Virus record (IMG/VR): IMGVR_UViG_3300037843_000174
Coordinates: 1 to 21,416 of that record
Reading direction: 5' to 3' (one strand)
Source: a virus
Length of the DNA: 21,416 nucleotides
The notes under the pieces were generated by a model. It was not told the DNA's origin, made no database searches, and saw nothing but the letters and a program-made list of their open reading frames with translations. Both the position numbers and the translations under genes were made by a program. Below are positions 1-7,697 of the stretch, piece by piece. The stretch's first letter is position 1, and each line of letters starts with the position of its first letter.

Positions 1-2
1 CA

Positions 3-410
3 GCGGTCCTTGTTGACGAAGCCGTGCGGCAGTACAAGATTGCCAAGGCTAAGGAATCGAAACGCGAATGGGCCGAGCGGCAGACGCGCGAAGCCTTGGT
101 GGAAATGGACGCGATCAAGGCAAAGCTGCGAAACGAGTGGACGGTACGCGAAGCCGCCGTCATGCGATCCTATGAGGATCAATCATTCTGGAAAAACTAC
201 GATGACGAAGCCTACTACTATGAGCAAGACGAACGCGACCACCACTTCTCCATGCTCAATCGGTTCAAAAACGTGACGATACTGGCGACGACCATTACCG
301 GCAGGGAACCGGGCGATACCTACTCCGACAAGATCATGGAGCTATCACCGGACGCGTTGGAGATGATGGAACCTCCACCTCTTGCGGATAGACCACCAGT
401 AGACTTTTAG
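3..410 (+). CDS. Hypothetical protein, 5'-truncated by window edge
   Basis: The reading frame is open from the first bases of the window, so the true start is probably upstream; a GTG at 24 is the first candidate start inside the window. About 135 residues are visible. The N-terminal part is charged and helical, rich in Lys, Glu, Ala and Arg, and could form a coiled coil. The middle is acidic and aromatic (several Asp, Glu and Tyr in a row), and the C-terminus is Pro-rich. I recognise no family. It precedes a small Cys-pair protein by 8 bases and probably belongs to the same early transcription unit. Coding status rests on the long open frame, the phage codon style and the tight spacing. Confidence 0.65.
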   Translation, partial: AVLVDEAVRQYKIAKAKESKREWAERQTREALVEMDAIKAKLRNEWTVREAAVMRSYEDQSFWKNYDDEAYYYEQDERDHHFSMLNRFKNVTILATTITGREPGDTYSDKIMELSPDALEMMEPPPLADRPPVDF

Positions 411-418
411 AACCGATC

Positions 419-616
419 ATGGCTGACATACTCTTTGACCTTGAGGATTCGCCCGCTATGGTCCGTTGCGGAGAGTGCGGCCAGGAATCGCTACTGGACG
501 ATTGCGATGCACTAGGGGCCGACGAAGACTGCTGCTTCTGTGCCAACTGCCAAGCGGAAATCAAGATCGAAGTACTGGACCAGGAAGACAGGGATAATGC
601 AACATCCATCGACTAA
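419..616 (+). CDS. Small zinc-ribbon-like protein
   Basis: This 65-aa acidic protein has two Cys pairs, CGEC near residue 17 and CANC near residue 41, a spacing that fits a zinc ribbon. The start is the ATG at 419, 8 bases after the previous stop, with no strong Shine-Dalgarno, so coupling to the upstream gene is likely. Its 3' end overlaps the next gene by 20 bases. It is one of several small Cys-pair proteins around the helicase-methyltransferase gene. The function is unknown; nucleic-acid or protein binding is the generic expectation for zinc ribbons. Confidence 0.6.
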   Translation: MADILFDLEDSPAMVRCGECGQESLLDDCDALGADEDCCFCANCQAEIKIEVLDQEDRDNATSID

Positions 617-986
617 GCCAATCACCCGCGACGAATGGCGACGGCAGCAAGACGCATGCCACAATCCAGGATGCAAGGCTAGTCTCCGTAGTGGCGACAT
701 TATGGACGTTCACGAGATCATCGGAGGCCCGATACGGTCTAAGACGATCACTATGCCGGAAACGTGGATTTTCCTTTGCCGCCGTTGCCACGAGCACGAG
801 ACGAGTTGCCCGAGCCAAGACAGGCTTGTCAGACTTCTCACTGTCAAGCAGTGGGCCGACCCGGAGCACTCCAACCCATCAGCCGTCATCCGCCTCTGGC
901 GTCCGAAGTGTACCAAGGAGTTCTTGGCCGAGATGCTGAACGCCGTGGCGAAAGAATACGCGAAGATCGTCAAGGAGCTTCAATGA
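597..986 (+). CDS. HNH-endonuclease-like protein
   Basis: The 129-aa product starts at the ATG at 597, preceded by AGGAAG at a suitable distance; the frame is open further upstream, but that part overlaps the previous gene. It carries CHNPGC, then DVHEI, then LCRRCHEH. This is the arrangement of HNH nucleases: a Cys pair, an Asp-x-His-x-Ile step, and a Cys-x-x-Cys-His step, with zinc held by the Cys pairs. HNH proteins are metal-dependent DNA nucleases, common in phages as homing enzymes or as packaging partners of terminase. Here it is far from terminase and next to the helicase-methyltransferase gene, so a homing or DNA-processing role is more likely. The stop overlaps the next start (ATGA). 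Confidence 0.7.
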   Translation: MQHPSTKPITRDEWRRQQDACHNPGCKASLRSGDIMDVHEIIGGPIRSKTITMPETWIFLCRRCHEHETSCPSQDRLVRLLTVKQWADPEHSNPSAVIRLWRPKCTKEFLAEMLNAVAKEYAKIVKELQ

Positions 987-1222
987 AACAGGAATCCAAT
1001 ACCTGCAAGAACTGCTGGGCAGCAGCCGGCACGCGACGGTACACGGCAGATCGTACCGTCAAACGTCTTTGCCGCAAGAGCGGGCTAATGGTCGTTGTCA
1101 CACAGCGTGGGGTAGGCTCTTGCGAAGCATGGCAACCGCGACCGGCCAACTCGGACATCGCCAAGCGGGCAAATTCGGATGCAAACCACCGTATCAGCGG
1201 AATCAAAGAGGAGAAATTGTGA
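983..1222 (+). CDS. Small cysteine-containing basic protein
   Basis: This 79-aa protein starts at the ATG at 983, overlapping the previous stop by 4 bases. It has a CKNC pair near residue 8, Cys near residue 30 and another Cys near residue 47, so a zinc site is possible. The rest is basic (many Arg and Lys). Its stop overlaps the GTG start of the large helicase-methyltransferase gene (GTGA), so the two are probably translationally coupled. No family recognised. Confidence 0.6.
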   Translation: MKQESNTCKNCWAAAGTRRYTADRTVKRLCRKSGLMVVVTQRGVGSCEAWQPRPANSDIAKRANSDANHRISGIKEEKL

Positions 1223-4200
1223 GCACGACCGTAGACCTTGCCGCCTATCAGAAGTTCCTTGAAGATAAGGTGTCTATCTCTAAGGACGCCGGCTGCGAAT
1301 GCAAGCTGGAAGACATTCACCCACTTCTGAAGCCGCACCAGAAAGCAATCGTCCAATGGGCAGTCCAAGGAGGACGCCGGGCAATCTTCGCTAACTTTGG
1401 CCTCGGCAAAAGTCTGATCCAGCTGGAAATCTGCCGCATCATCACCAAGCACCTCGGCCCGCAGTCGAAAGCCTTGATCGTGTGTCCCCTCGGCGTCCGC
1501 CAGGAGTTCGCCCACGATGCCGCCATGATCGGACTGCGAACGTGCTTCATTCAGCACATGGACGATCTTCAAAGCCAGGTCAACCAGAAGGAACTGGTAG
1601 ACCTTGGCACGCCGATCTACGTCACGAACTACGAATCGGTACGCAACGGAAAACTCGACCCGCGCGGATTCGATGTAGTGAGCCTGGACGAGGCGGCCAT
1701 CCTGCGCGGTTTTGGATCGACGCTGACCTTTCGTAAGCTCATGGGCCTGTTTGAGGGAACAAGCACATTCCGCTTTGTGGCGACGGCGACCCCGGACCCG
1801 AACGAATACATCGAGCTACTGGCCTACGCGGACTGGCTTGGCGTCATGCCAACAGGCGAGGCTAAGACCAGGTTCTTCAAGCGTGACTCGACTAAGGCCG
1901 ACCATCTGACGTTGCACGCCAACAAGGCGGAAGAGTTCTGGCTATGGGTCAGTACTTGGGCGACGTTCCTGTCCACGCCGAGCGATCTTGGCTACTCGGA
2001 CGAGGGCTACATCCTTCCGCCAATGACGGTGAATTGGCACGAACTGCCGACAAACAACGACACGGCCGCCATCGACCGCGACGGGCAGAAGAAGCTATGG
2101 AAGGACGCCGCCGCCGGTCTATCGCAGGCCGCCGCCGAGAAACGGGACAGCTTGGCGGATCGTATCGCCAAGATGAAGGCGATCATCGCGGAATCTCCGA
2201 ACGAGCACTTCCTGATTTGGTGCGACCTGGAAAAGGAACGGAAAGCGATTCACAAGGCCCTGCCGGAATGCACATCGGTCTACGGCACACAGAAATGGGA
2301 GGAACGCGAGGCCGCCGTCATGGGATTCGCTAACGGTACGATTCCGTATCTATCCTCAAAGGCATCCATGCTGGGGCAGGGGTGCAACTTCCAGAAGCAT
2401 TGCCACCGGGCTATCTTCGTCGGCATCGGCTACAAGTTCGCCTTGTTCGCCCAGGCCATGCACCGCATCTATAGGTTCCTACAAGAGCAGCCTGTCACCA
2501 TCGACATCATCTACACCGAGGCTGAATCCGGCATCCGCGACGTGCTTGAAGCCAAGTGGGAACGGCACAAGAAGCAACTCAGCAAGATGGCCGAGATCAT
2601 CCGCGAGCACGGCCTGGCGTCCGCTTCCAAGATCAAGGCCCTGCAACAAGGCATGGGCATCAAGCGGGTGGAGGAAACCGGAGAGAACTGGCGACTCGTC
2701 AATAACGATACCGTGCTGGAAACGGCAGCCATGAAGGAAGACACGGTATCGTTAATTATCACCAGTATTCCTTTCTCATTCCAATATCAGTACTCCGCAA
2801 ACTACGCGGACTTCGGAGAGAGTGAAACCAACGACGCCTTTTGGGCACAGATGGACTTTCTGACGCCGAACCTGCTCCGCGTGCTTCGCCCCGGCCGAGT
2901 TTGCTGCATCCACGTCAAGGACAGGATCGTACCGGGCGGATTGACCGGCCTTGGATTCCAGACGCTTCATCCATTCCACGCGGAAGCCATTGCCCACTAC
3001 ATGAAGCATGGATTCGCCTTCCTGGGGATGAAGACCGTCACGACGGACGTTGTGCGGGAGAACAACCAGACATACCGGCTAGGCTGGTCCGAACAATGCA
3101 AGGACGGGAGCCGCATGGGTTGCGGAGTGCCGGAATACGTCCTGTTGTTCCGCAAGCCGCCGAGCGATCTATCGAACGGCTACGCGGACGATCCTGTTCT
3201 CAAGAGCAAGCCGGACACGGAGTTCCCGGACGGGCATATCGGCCCCTACGATTACGACGGCGGCAAGGTAGTGCCGGGTACGGGCTACTCGCGGGCGCGC
3301 TGGCAACTTGACGCCCACGGCTACATGCGAAGCAGCGGCAACCGCTTTCTGACGCCGGAAGATATGGACAGCCTGCCGCACGCACAAATCTACCGCCGCT
3401 GGAAAGAAGAGTGCCTTTCGACGGTCTATGACTTCGAGCACCACGTCAACTTAGGCGAGTTGATGGAACGCGACAAGCGGTTGCCATCTACGTTCATGGT
3501 CATGCCGCCGCACAGCCCGCACCCGGACGTGTGGAGCGACGTTGCACGGATGCGGACGCTGAACATGCTCCAAGAGAGAACCGGGCGTGTCATGCACCTC
3601 TGCGTTGCCGTTGGGTCTCTTGTTCTCACGCGGCAGCATGGGTACATCCCAATCGAAACCGTCGTTACTGGAGACGAGGTTTTGACCCACATGGGCCGTT
3701 GGAGAAAAGTAATCGTCAGCCAGAGTACTGGCATACGTGAAACCGTGGAATTGCTGGCACAAGGCGTTCCCGGCTTGAAGTTGACGCCAGACCACAAGCT
3801 ATGGACTCGCAAGGTGAGACAGATTCCTTGGGCGAGAGCCAAACGGCGTCTTGACGCGATCAAGCGTGATCCTCTCTGGGTTGAAGCATCTGAGACGGTG
3901 GGCCATTTCGTCAATCTCAAATTACCTCCAGTCGAGACTCCGCACAACGACAGCATGCATCATTGGTGGATTGTCGGACGCTGGCTTGCCGATGGTCACA
4001 AGGGAGGCCACGAAGGACGCGACGGTCAGGTGTTGAGCTACACGATCAGTTGTGGCTACCATGAGACTGAGTATCTTGTTGAGACACTTGGCGTCCACGC
4101 GGGAGTTCCGCACGATGTTGGCACAGGAATGCAAATCACTCTGCGGGATGAAGATTTCGCAATCCGAAGCATCCTAGCGAAGTGCGGAAGAGGGGCGGCT

Positions 4201-4923
4201 AATAAGCATCTCCCACCGGAAGCATTTACGCTTCCACCCGCCCACGCCAAGATTCTACTTGATGGATACCTGTCAGGGGACGGACATTATTTAGACGAGC
4301 GGAAACGCTTCACAGGTAGTAGCGTTTCCAAGGCGTTACTTCTCGGAATGGCCATGCTTGCCCAGCGGGTCTACGGGGCTATCGCCAGCATCTACCGTGG
4401 GCGACCGGAACGGGAAGCTACGATCCAAGGAAGGACTGTTCACTGTCAGCAGGATTACGCATTCTGCTTCGATGATCCAACTGATAGGCAACTCAGTAGG
4501 GTAACAGTTCCATTTGTCGTCGAAGATGGGGCATGGAAGACCGTTCGATCCGCCGAACCTTCGGAATGCGTCGAAACATGGAATCTACGCGTGGAAGAGG
4601 ACGAGAGCTATACGGTGGAAGGCTGTATTGTCAAGAACTGTCCCCTGCAGGAGGATATCATCAAGCGTTTGATTACGCAATTCACGATGCCAGGGGAAGT
4701 GGTCTATGATCCTTTCGACGGCATCGGGAGTGTGGCGTATTGGGCCGTGAAGCTCAAGCGGTTCGGCATGGGTTGCGAACTGAACGCCAGCTATCACGCC
4801 GACGCCGTGATCTACTGCACGCAGGCGGCATTGAACCGCGACGTTCCGATGCTGTTCGATGCCTTGGAAGAGGAAAAAGAAATCGCCGTGTCCGACTCAG
4901 GCGACCACGGCGGGGAGGAATGA
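1219..4923 (+). CDS. SNF2-type helicase / beta-class DNA methyltransferase fusion, intein-containing
   Basis: The precursor is 1234 aa from a GTG at 1219, chosen because it overlaps the previous stop and follows GAGGAG. The N-terminal half is a superfamily 2 helicase: Walker A FGLGKS at residues 60-65, Walker B-like DEAA at 157-160, TATPDPN (motif III-like) near residue 193, and QAMHRIYR (motif VI-like) near residue 412. The second half is a DNA amino-methyltransferase in beta-class order: TSIPF (motif IV) at 515-519, then a C-terminal AdoMet-binding motif I, DPFDGIGS, from residue 1164. Such fusions occur in phages and probably modify phage DNA against restriction; the specificity is unknown. 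A 346-aa intein (separate entry) interrupts the HLCPLQ motif. Splicing would leave 888 aa. The Ile in TSIPF, in place of the usual Pro, is to my knowledge a variant seen in phage relatives. Confidence 0.9.
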   Translation: MSTTVDLAAYQKFLEDKVSISKDAGCECKLEDIHPLLKPHQKAIVQWAVQGGRRAIFANFGLGKSLIQLEICRIITKHLGPQSKALIVCPLGVRQEFAHDAAMIGLRTCFIQHMDDLQSQVNQKELVDLGTPIYVTNYESVRNGKLDPRGFDVVSLDEAAILRGFGSTLTFRKLMGLFEGTSTFRFVATATPDPNEYIELLAYADWLGVMPTGEAKTRFFKRDSTKADHLTLHANKAEEFWLWVSTWATFLSTPSDLGYSDEGYILPPMTVNWHELPTNNDTAAIDRDGQKKLWKDAAAGLSQAAAEKRDSLADRIAKMKAIIAESPNEHFLIWCDLEKERKAIHKALPECTSVYGTQKWEEREAAVMGFANGTIPYLSSKASMLGQGCNFQKHCHRAIFVGIGYKFALFAQAMHRIYRFLQEQPVTIDIIYTEAESGIRDVLEAKWERHKKQLSKMAEIIREHGLASASKIKALQQGMGIKRVEETGENWRLVNNDTVLETAAMKEDTVSLIITSIPFSFQYQYSANYADFGESETNDAFWAQMDFLTPNLLRVLRPGRVCCIHVKDRIVPGGLTGLGFQTLHPFHAEAIAHYMKHGFAFLGMKTVTTDVVRENNQTYRLGWSEQCKDGSRMGCGVPEYVLLFRKPPSDLSNGYADDPVLKSKPDTEFPDGHIGPYDYDGGKVVPGTGYSRARWQLDAHGYMRSSGNRFLTPEDMDSLPHAQIYRRWKEECLSTVYDFEHHVNLGELMERDKRLPSTFMVMPPHSPHPDVWSDVARMRTLNMLQERTGRVMHLCVAVGSLVLTRQHGYIPIETVVTGDEVLTHMGRWRKVIVSQSTGIRETVELLAQGVPGLKLTPDHKLWTRKVRQIPWARAKRRLDAIKRDPLWVEASETVGHFVNLKLPPVETPHNDSMHHWWIVGRWLADGHKGGHEGRDGQVLSYTISCGYHETEYLVETLGVHAGVPHDVGTGMQITLRDEDFAIRSILAKCGRGAANKHLPPEAFTLPPAHAKILLDGYLSGDGHYLDERKRFTGSSVSKALLLGMAMLAQRVYGAIASIYRGRPEREATIQGRTVHCQQDYAFCFDDPTDRQLSRVTVPFVVEDGAWKTVRSAEPSECVETWNLRVEEDESYTVEGCIVKNCPLQEDIIKRLITQFTMPGEVVYDPFDGIGSVAYWAVKLKRFGMGCELNASYHADAVIYCTQAALNRDVPMLFDALEEEKEIAVSDSGDHGGEE
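3601..4638 (+). other. Intein with LAGLIDADG homing-endonuclease domain
   Basis: This in-frame 346-aa insertion is residues 795-1140 of the helicase-methyltransferase. It begins with Cys795 in CVAVGSLV (block A) and has TPDH with His859 (block B). Two LAGLIDADG-type motifs follow, WIVGRWLADG near residue 917 and LDGYLSGDGH near residue 1014, each with its acidic residue. It ends IVKN, followed by Cys at +1. Removing it joins MHL to CPLQEDI, restoring a motif typical of these methylases, which fixes both splice sites. The penultimate residue is Lys1139 rather than the common His; such exceptions are known in active inteins. The endonuclease would cleave intein-free alleles and spread the element. 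All visible key residues suggest it is active. Confidence 0.92.
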
Positions 4924-5075
4924 TCGTGCCGTTGAAGGGATGGGAAATTGGTTGCCCGGAATGCGAGTTTCGCGGTTCACCAGAGGACTTTGATTGCTCT
5001 TGTGCGGGAGAGTGCTTCTGTCCTAAGTGCGGTTGCAAATTTCTGTTTGAACCGAAAGACTACGAAGAGGAATAG
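4920..5075 (+). CDS. Small zinc-ribbon protein
   Basis: This 51-aa protein starts at the ATG at 4920, overlapping the stop of the methyltransferase gene (ATGA), with GGAGG just upstream. Two Cys pairs, CPEC at residue 12 and CPKC near residue 34, with extra Cys between them, predict a small zinc ribbon. The tail is acidic. It is likely co-translated with the methyltransferase and may be an accessory protein, but no function can be assigned. Confidence 0.65.
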   Translation: MIVPLKGWEIGCPECEFRGSPEDFDCSCAGECFCPKCGCKFLFEPKDYEEE

Positions 5076-5076
5076 C

Positions 5077-5460
5077 ATGACAGACAGCACACCAGTCATC
5101 ATCAAGATTGATCGTTCTACGATACGTCGAAACCCATCTGCCGGAAGTACCACGACTATGGTTGCTGTCATGAAGTACGTTGACGATAACGGAACGATAC
5201 GCCAACATGTGCGAGAATACGGTCACGAACCGGAGCCAGAGTGGCTTTACGAATACATCCCTACCGAAGTCCGTTGCTGCGAATGTGGTGGGACATTCAA
5301 ACACACAGAACTAAGAGACGACTACACCTACACGGAAGACGATAACGAGTTCTGGAGCAGTAATGTTTGCCCGCTTTGCGGAACATGGGATTGCTGCGAA
5401 GTGGAGTACAAGAAACTTACGGACGCATTGCGGGCGGAAGCTAAGGAACCGAAGCCATGA
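5077..5460 (+). CDS. Hypothetical protein with zinc-ribbon-like Cys pairs
   Basis: This 127-aa protein starts at the ATG at 5077, one base after the previous stop and with GAAGAGGAA upstream. The N-terminal half looks like a beta-rich domain. The C-terminal half has CCECGG near residue 67 and CPLCGTWDCC near residue 97, a four-Cys zinc site with extra Cys. It ends KEPKP, and the bases coding for that tail (AAGGAACCGAAG) also act as Shine-Dalgarno for the next gene. Family unknown; a nucleic-acid-binding role is a generic guess. Confidence 0.65.
   Translation: MTDSTPVIIKIDRSTIRRNPSAGSTTTMVAVMKYVDDNGTIRQHVREYGHEPEPEWLYEYIPTEVRCCECGGTFKHTELRDDYTYTEDDNEFWSSNVCPLCGTWDCCEVEYKKLTDALRAEAKEPKP
5443..5459 (+). 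repeat. Shine-Dalgarno-bearing gene junction, copy 1 (AAGGAACCGAAG)
   Basis: AAGGAACCGAAG followed by CCATG codes for the end of one protein (KEPKP) and serves as the ribosome-binding site of the next. The same 12-mer recurs at two other gene junctions in this window, and a diverged form (GGGGTCGAAGCCGTG) stands at 6506-6520. Confidence 0.65.
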
Positions 5461-5663
5461 ACCCAGGCGGCCAGAAGAAGATTACGCGGGCGGTTTACGA
5501 CAGCCTTTCGCCTTACAACCAAGGCTACGCGAGCTACATGCAAGCAGCATGGAATCCTGAGGTTCCGAAGAAGTGCCCTTTCAAGAGCGATTCACAAGAA
5601 GCCGTCCAATGGGCGGACGGCCAACACGCGGCCTACTTGGCCGTATTAGAGCTTGAGGAGTAG
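5457..5663 (+). CDS. Rmf-like small protein (ribosome modulation factor family resemblance)
   Basis: This 68-aa protein starts at the ATG at 5457, overlapping the previous stop (ATGA). Its second half, NQGYASYMQ then KKCPFKSDSQEAVQWADG, resembles the Rmf pattern: an aromatic Gly-Tyr helix, then Cys-Pro-(Tyr/Phe), then Ser-Glu-Ala and Trp-x-x-Gly. Bacterial Rmf causes ribosome dimerisation and hibernation. Phages and other genomes carry many small Rmf-like proteins of unproven role. The match is by eye only. Effects on host ribosomes are possible but unproven. Confidence 0.6.
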   Translation: MNPGGQKKITRAVYDSLSPYNQGYASYMQAAWNPEVPKKCPFKSDSQEAVQWADGQHAAYLAVLELEE

Positions 5664-5665
5664 AC

Positions 5666-6280
5666 ATGAAAGAACCAGTACAAATTACACGCCACGTTTC
5701 AAGAAACACAGACAAGACTCCGGCGATTGAATCGAGATTCGGAATCAGCCTGTCGGATGAAGCAGTAGCCATGTTCCAAGAATCTGCTACGCTCTACAAG
5801 ACGGCGCGTGATCTTTTCGAGAAAGCTTGCGACTTCGCAATGTCACAATTGGAAGAAGTTCGGACGAATAAACACGATAGGATGAAGTTAGTTCTCGCGC
5901 TAGCCAGGCCGATATGTCTCAAGTACATGAACTACCAGCAATTTGACTCCTATGCGGAAACAGAAAAGAAGATGCTTCTCTTCCGCGTTGACCGCAAGAC
6001 AGCATCTCTACCCGTCTCAGTGTTGTCCGCAGCAGCCGACGCCGTACTTGAAAAGAAAGACGAATACAAGGACATTGAGAGGACGGATGCCATTCAGATG
6101 GAAGCCAAGAACATCAGAGAGAAGTCCAAGGCGACCATCGAGACAATTCTACCGAAGTTGAACGCGGCATTCTTTATCATTTCTAAGCTTGTTCGCAATG
6201 TTGGTGGACAGAAAGACCGTGAGGCGTGGCAGATCATTACAGAACATTTTGAAGAACATTTTGAACTCGACTACTCGTAA
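5666..6280 (+). CDS. Hypothetical helical protein
   Basis: This 204-aa protein starts at the ATG at 5666, two bases after the previous stop, with GAGGAG as Shine-Dalgarno. It is predicted largely helical and rich in Lys, Glu and Ala, with no Cys pairs, transmembrane segments or motifs that I recognise. Its base composition looks richer in A and T than the methyltransferase gene, which could mean a separate origin. About 43 bases follow it before the HTH gene, the longest gap in this block. Function unknown. Confidence 0.7.
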   Translation: MKEPVQITRHVSRNTDKTPAIESRFGISLSDEAVAMFQESATLYKTARDLFEKACDFAMSQLEEVRTNKHDRMKLVLALARPICLKYMNYQQFDSYAETEKKMLLFRVDRKTASLPVSVLSAAADAVLEKKDEYKDIERTDAIQMEAKNIREKSKATIETILPKLNAAFFIISKLVRNVGGQKDREAWQIITEHFEEHFELDYS

Positions 6281-6323
6281 CACGTAATTATCGGTAAGTA
6301 TCAGAAACTTTAGGAGTAGGCCA

Positions 6324-6521
6324 ATGGAGACATTAACGACCGGACAGATAGCCAAGATATGCAACGTCGCCAATCGAACGGTTGCAAAATGGATTGACAT
6401 GGGCCTCTTGAAGGGCTACGTCATTCCAGGCTCGAAGCATCGGCGGGTTGTGAAGGCGGACCTTGCGGCCTTCGTAAAAAAGCACGGGATTCCGTGCAAG
6501 TTGGAGGGGTCGAAGCCGTGA
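6324..6521 (+). CDS. MerR/excisionase-type helix-turn-helix protein
   Basis: This 65-aa protein starts at the ATG at 6324 behind AGGAG. It opens with LTTGQIAKICNVANRTVAKW, followed by a short wing (GYVIPGSKHRRV) and VKADLAAFVKKHG. That is the layout of the small winged-helix DNA-binding domain of the excisionase/MerR type. Members act as excisionases or as small transcription regulators; nothing here decides which. No integrase is in the window. Its last bases contain GGAGGGG, which serves the next gene. Confidence 0.8.
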   Translation: METLTTGQIAKICNVANRTVAKWIDMGLLKGYVIPGSKHRRVVKADLAAFVKKHGIPCKLEGSKP

Positions 6522-6745
6522 CGGAAGCAGTGAACCATCCACCACATTACGGAGGAGAAAATAATCCGTATGAGGCGATAAAGGTTATCGAGGCATGGGA
6601 GCTTGGATTCTGTCTCGGTAATGCCGTGAAGTATATTGCACGGTCGGGGAAAAAAGGTGATGCCGTACAAGACCTAGAGAAAGCCGTATGGTATCTTTCC
6701 AGAGAAATCCAGAACCGTAAACAATTTCCGAAGATTGAACAATGA
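6518..6745 (+). CDS. DUF3310 family protein
   Basis: The product is 75 aa from the GTG at 6518, which overlaps the previous stop (GTGA) and follows GGAGGGG. A GTG at 6494 is possible but less well placed. The sequence VNHPPHYGG, then VIEAWELGFCLGNAVKYIARSGKKGD, then DLEKAVWYLSREI in the second half (given here in pieces of one continuous stretch) is the hallmark of DUF3310, a small family frequent in phage genomes and often near nucleotide metabolism genes. The biochemical role is not established. Its overlap with thyX supports a role in nucleotide or DNA metabolism, by inference only. Confidence 0.85.
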   Translation: MTEAVNHPPHYGGENNPYEAIKVIEAWELGFCLGNAVKYIARSGKKGDAVQDLEKAVWYLSREIQNRKQFPKIEQ

Positions 6746-7401
6746 GATTGATACGACCGAGCTACGAAATCCTCACAGACCTTGACGGCCTACCGCGAAT
6801 CATCGAACGGGCGGGACGCTGCTGCTACAAGAGCGAGGCTAAGATCGGCCCGGAAACCGCTGATCCATTTTGCGAAATGCTTATCAAGCGGGGCCATGAA
6901 TCCGTGATTGAGCACGCGAGCCTCATGGTCAAGTTCACAATCGACCGTGGCGTATCGCACGAACTTGTGCGGCATCGTCTTTGCTCTTTCTCGCAAGAAA
7001 GCACGCGGTATTGCGACTATTCACCTGGCGGAAAGACTGCTGGAATCACGTTCGTTATCCCGCCGTGGTGTTTGGAACTTATCGACGGCGAACATTCTGA
7101 ACAACCGACCATCCGAGATTGTGCTATACGGCAATGGTTTGAATCCATGCTTGCCTCCGAGGCTTCATACATCCGACTCCGTGGTATCGGATGGAAGCCT
7201 GAACAAGCCCGCTCCGTCCTGCCGAATAGCCTCAAGACAGAGATCGTCGTCACGGCAAACCTCCGCGAGTGGCGTCATATTCAGCGACTTCGCACGGCTA
7301 CCGCCGCACACCCGCAAATGCGAGAGGTTATGATTCCACTTTTCCGCGATCTTCACGCAAAATTGCCATCTATCTTTCCGATAACGGACGCCATGCAATA
7401 G
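6742..7401 (+). CDS. thyX: Flavin-dependent thymidylate synthase ThyX
   Basis: This 219-aa protein starts at the ATG at 6742, overlapping the previous stop (ATGA). The ThyX signature RHRxxSxxxxSxRY is present as RHRLCSFSQESTRY near residue 77. The C-terminal substrate-binding region QARSVLPNSLKTEIV and NLREWRH follows at about residues 155-175. The length is usual for the family. ThyX makes dTMP from dUMP with FAD, NADPH and methylenetetrahydrofolate in the cytoplasm. Phages carry it to raise dTTP supply for DNA replication. With DUF3310 it forms a small nucleotide metabolism unit. It ends just before a strong promoter. Confidence 0.96.
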   Translation: MRLIRPSYEILTDLDGLPRIIERAGRCCYKSEAKIGPETADPFCEMLIKRGHESVIEHASLMVKFTIDRGVSHELVRHRLCSFSQESTRYCDYSPGGKTAGITFVIPPWCLELIDGEHSEQPTIRDCAIRQWFESMLASEASYIRLRGIGWKPEQARSVLPNSLKTEIVVTANLREWRHIQRLRTATAAHPQMREVMIPLFRDLHAKLPSIFPITDAMQ

Positions 7402-7407
7402 GTCCGC

Positions 7408-7436
7408 TTGACAGCCAGCCTGATTCGTGGTAAAAT
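7408..7436 (+). promoter_or_regulatory. Near-consensus sigma70 promoter
   Basis: A perfect -35 hexamer TTGACA (7408-7413), a 17-base spacer and the -10 hexamer TAAAAT (7431-7436, 5 of 6) predict a transcription start near 7443, about 50 bases upstream of the first exported-protein gene. It is the best housekeeping-type promoter seen in the window and separates the metabolic block from the exported-protein block. Confidence 0.85.
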
Positions 7437-7493
7437 ACGCGATTATCTCAGTGTAGATTCTATTTTCACCCTGTTTTCTCGAAAGGAAGACCC

Positions 7494-7697
7494 ATGAAAC
7501 GCCTCGCTTGCCTCTTGTTTGCCGCTTGTTTTCTCTTTTCCCCGTGTTCCGTCGAAGCCGGCCCGCTGGCCCGCGTCCGCCAATGGAACCAGACTCGCCG
7601 GCACGTCCTGCCGCTGCGGCGTGTCGTGATCGTCAAGGCCCCGGCCGCGTGTGCCCCGGACGCATGTGCCCCGGCGACCTGTTCGCGTGCCAAGTAG
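7494..7697 (+). CDS. Small secreted Cys/Ala-rich protein
   Basis: This 67-aa protein starts at the ATG at 7494 behind AAAGGAAG. Residues 1-22 form a clear Sec signal peptide: MKR, a hydrophobic core, and a predicted signal peptidase I site after VEA. The mature part is about 45 aa, basic, with a Cys/Ala/Pro-rich tail (CAPDACAPATC). The function is unknown. It is the first gene behind the strong promoter at 7408 and sits just ahead of a secreted protease, so the two may act together outside the cytoplasm. Coding status rests on the signal peptide and ribosome-binding site. Confidence 0.65.
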   Translation: MKRLACLLFAACFLFSPCSVEAGPLARVRQWNQTRRHVLPLRRVVIVKAPAACAPDACAPATCSRAK

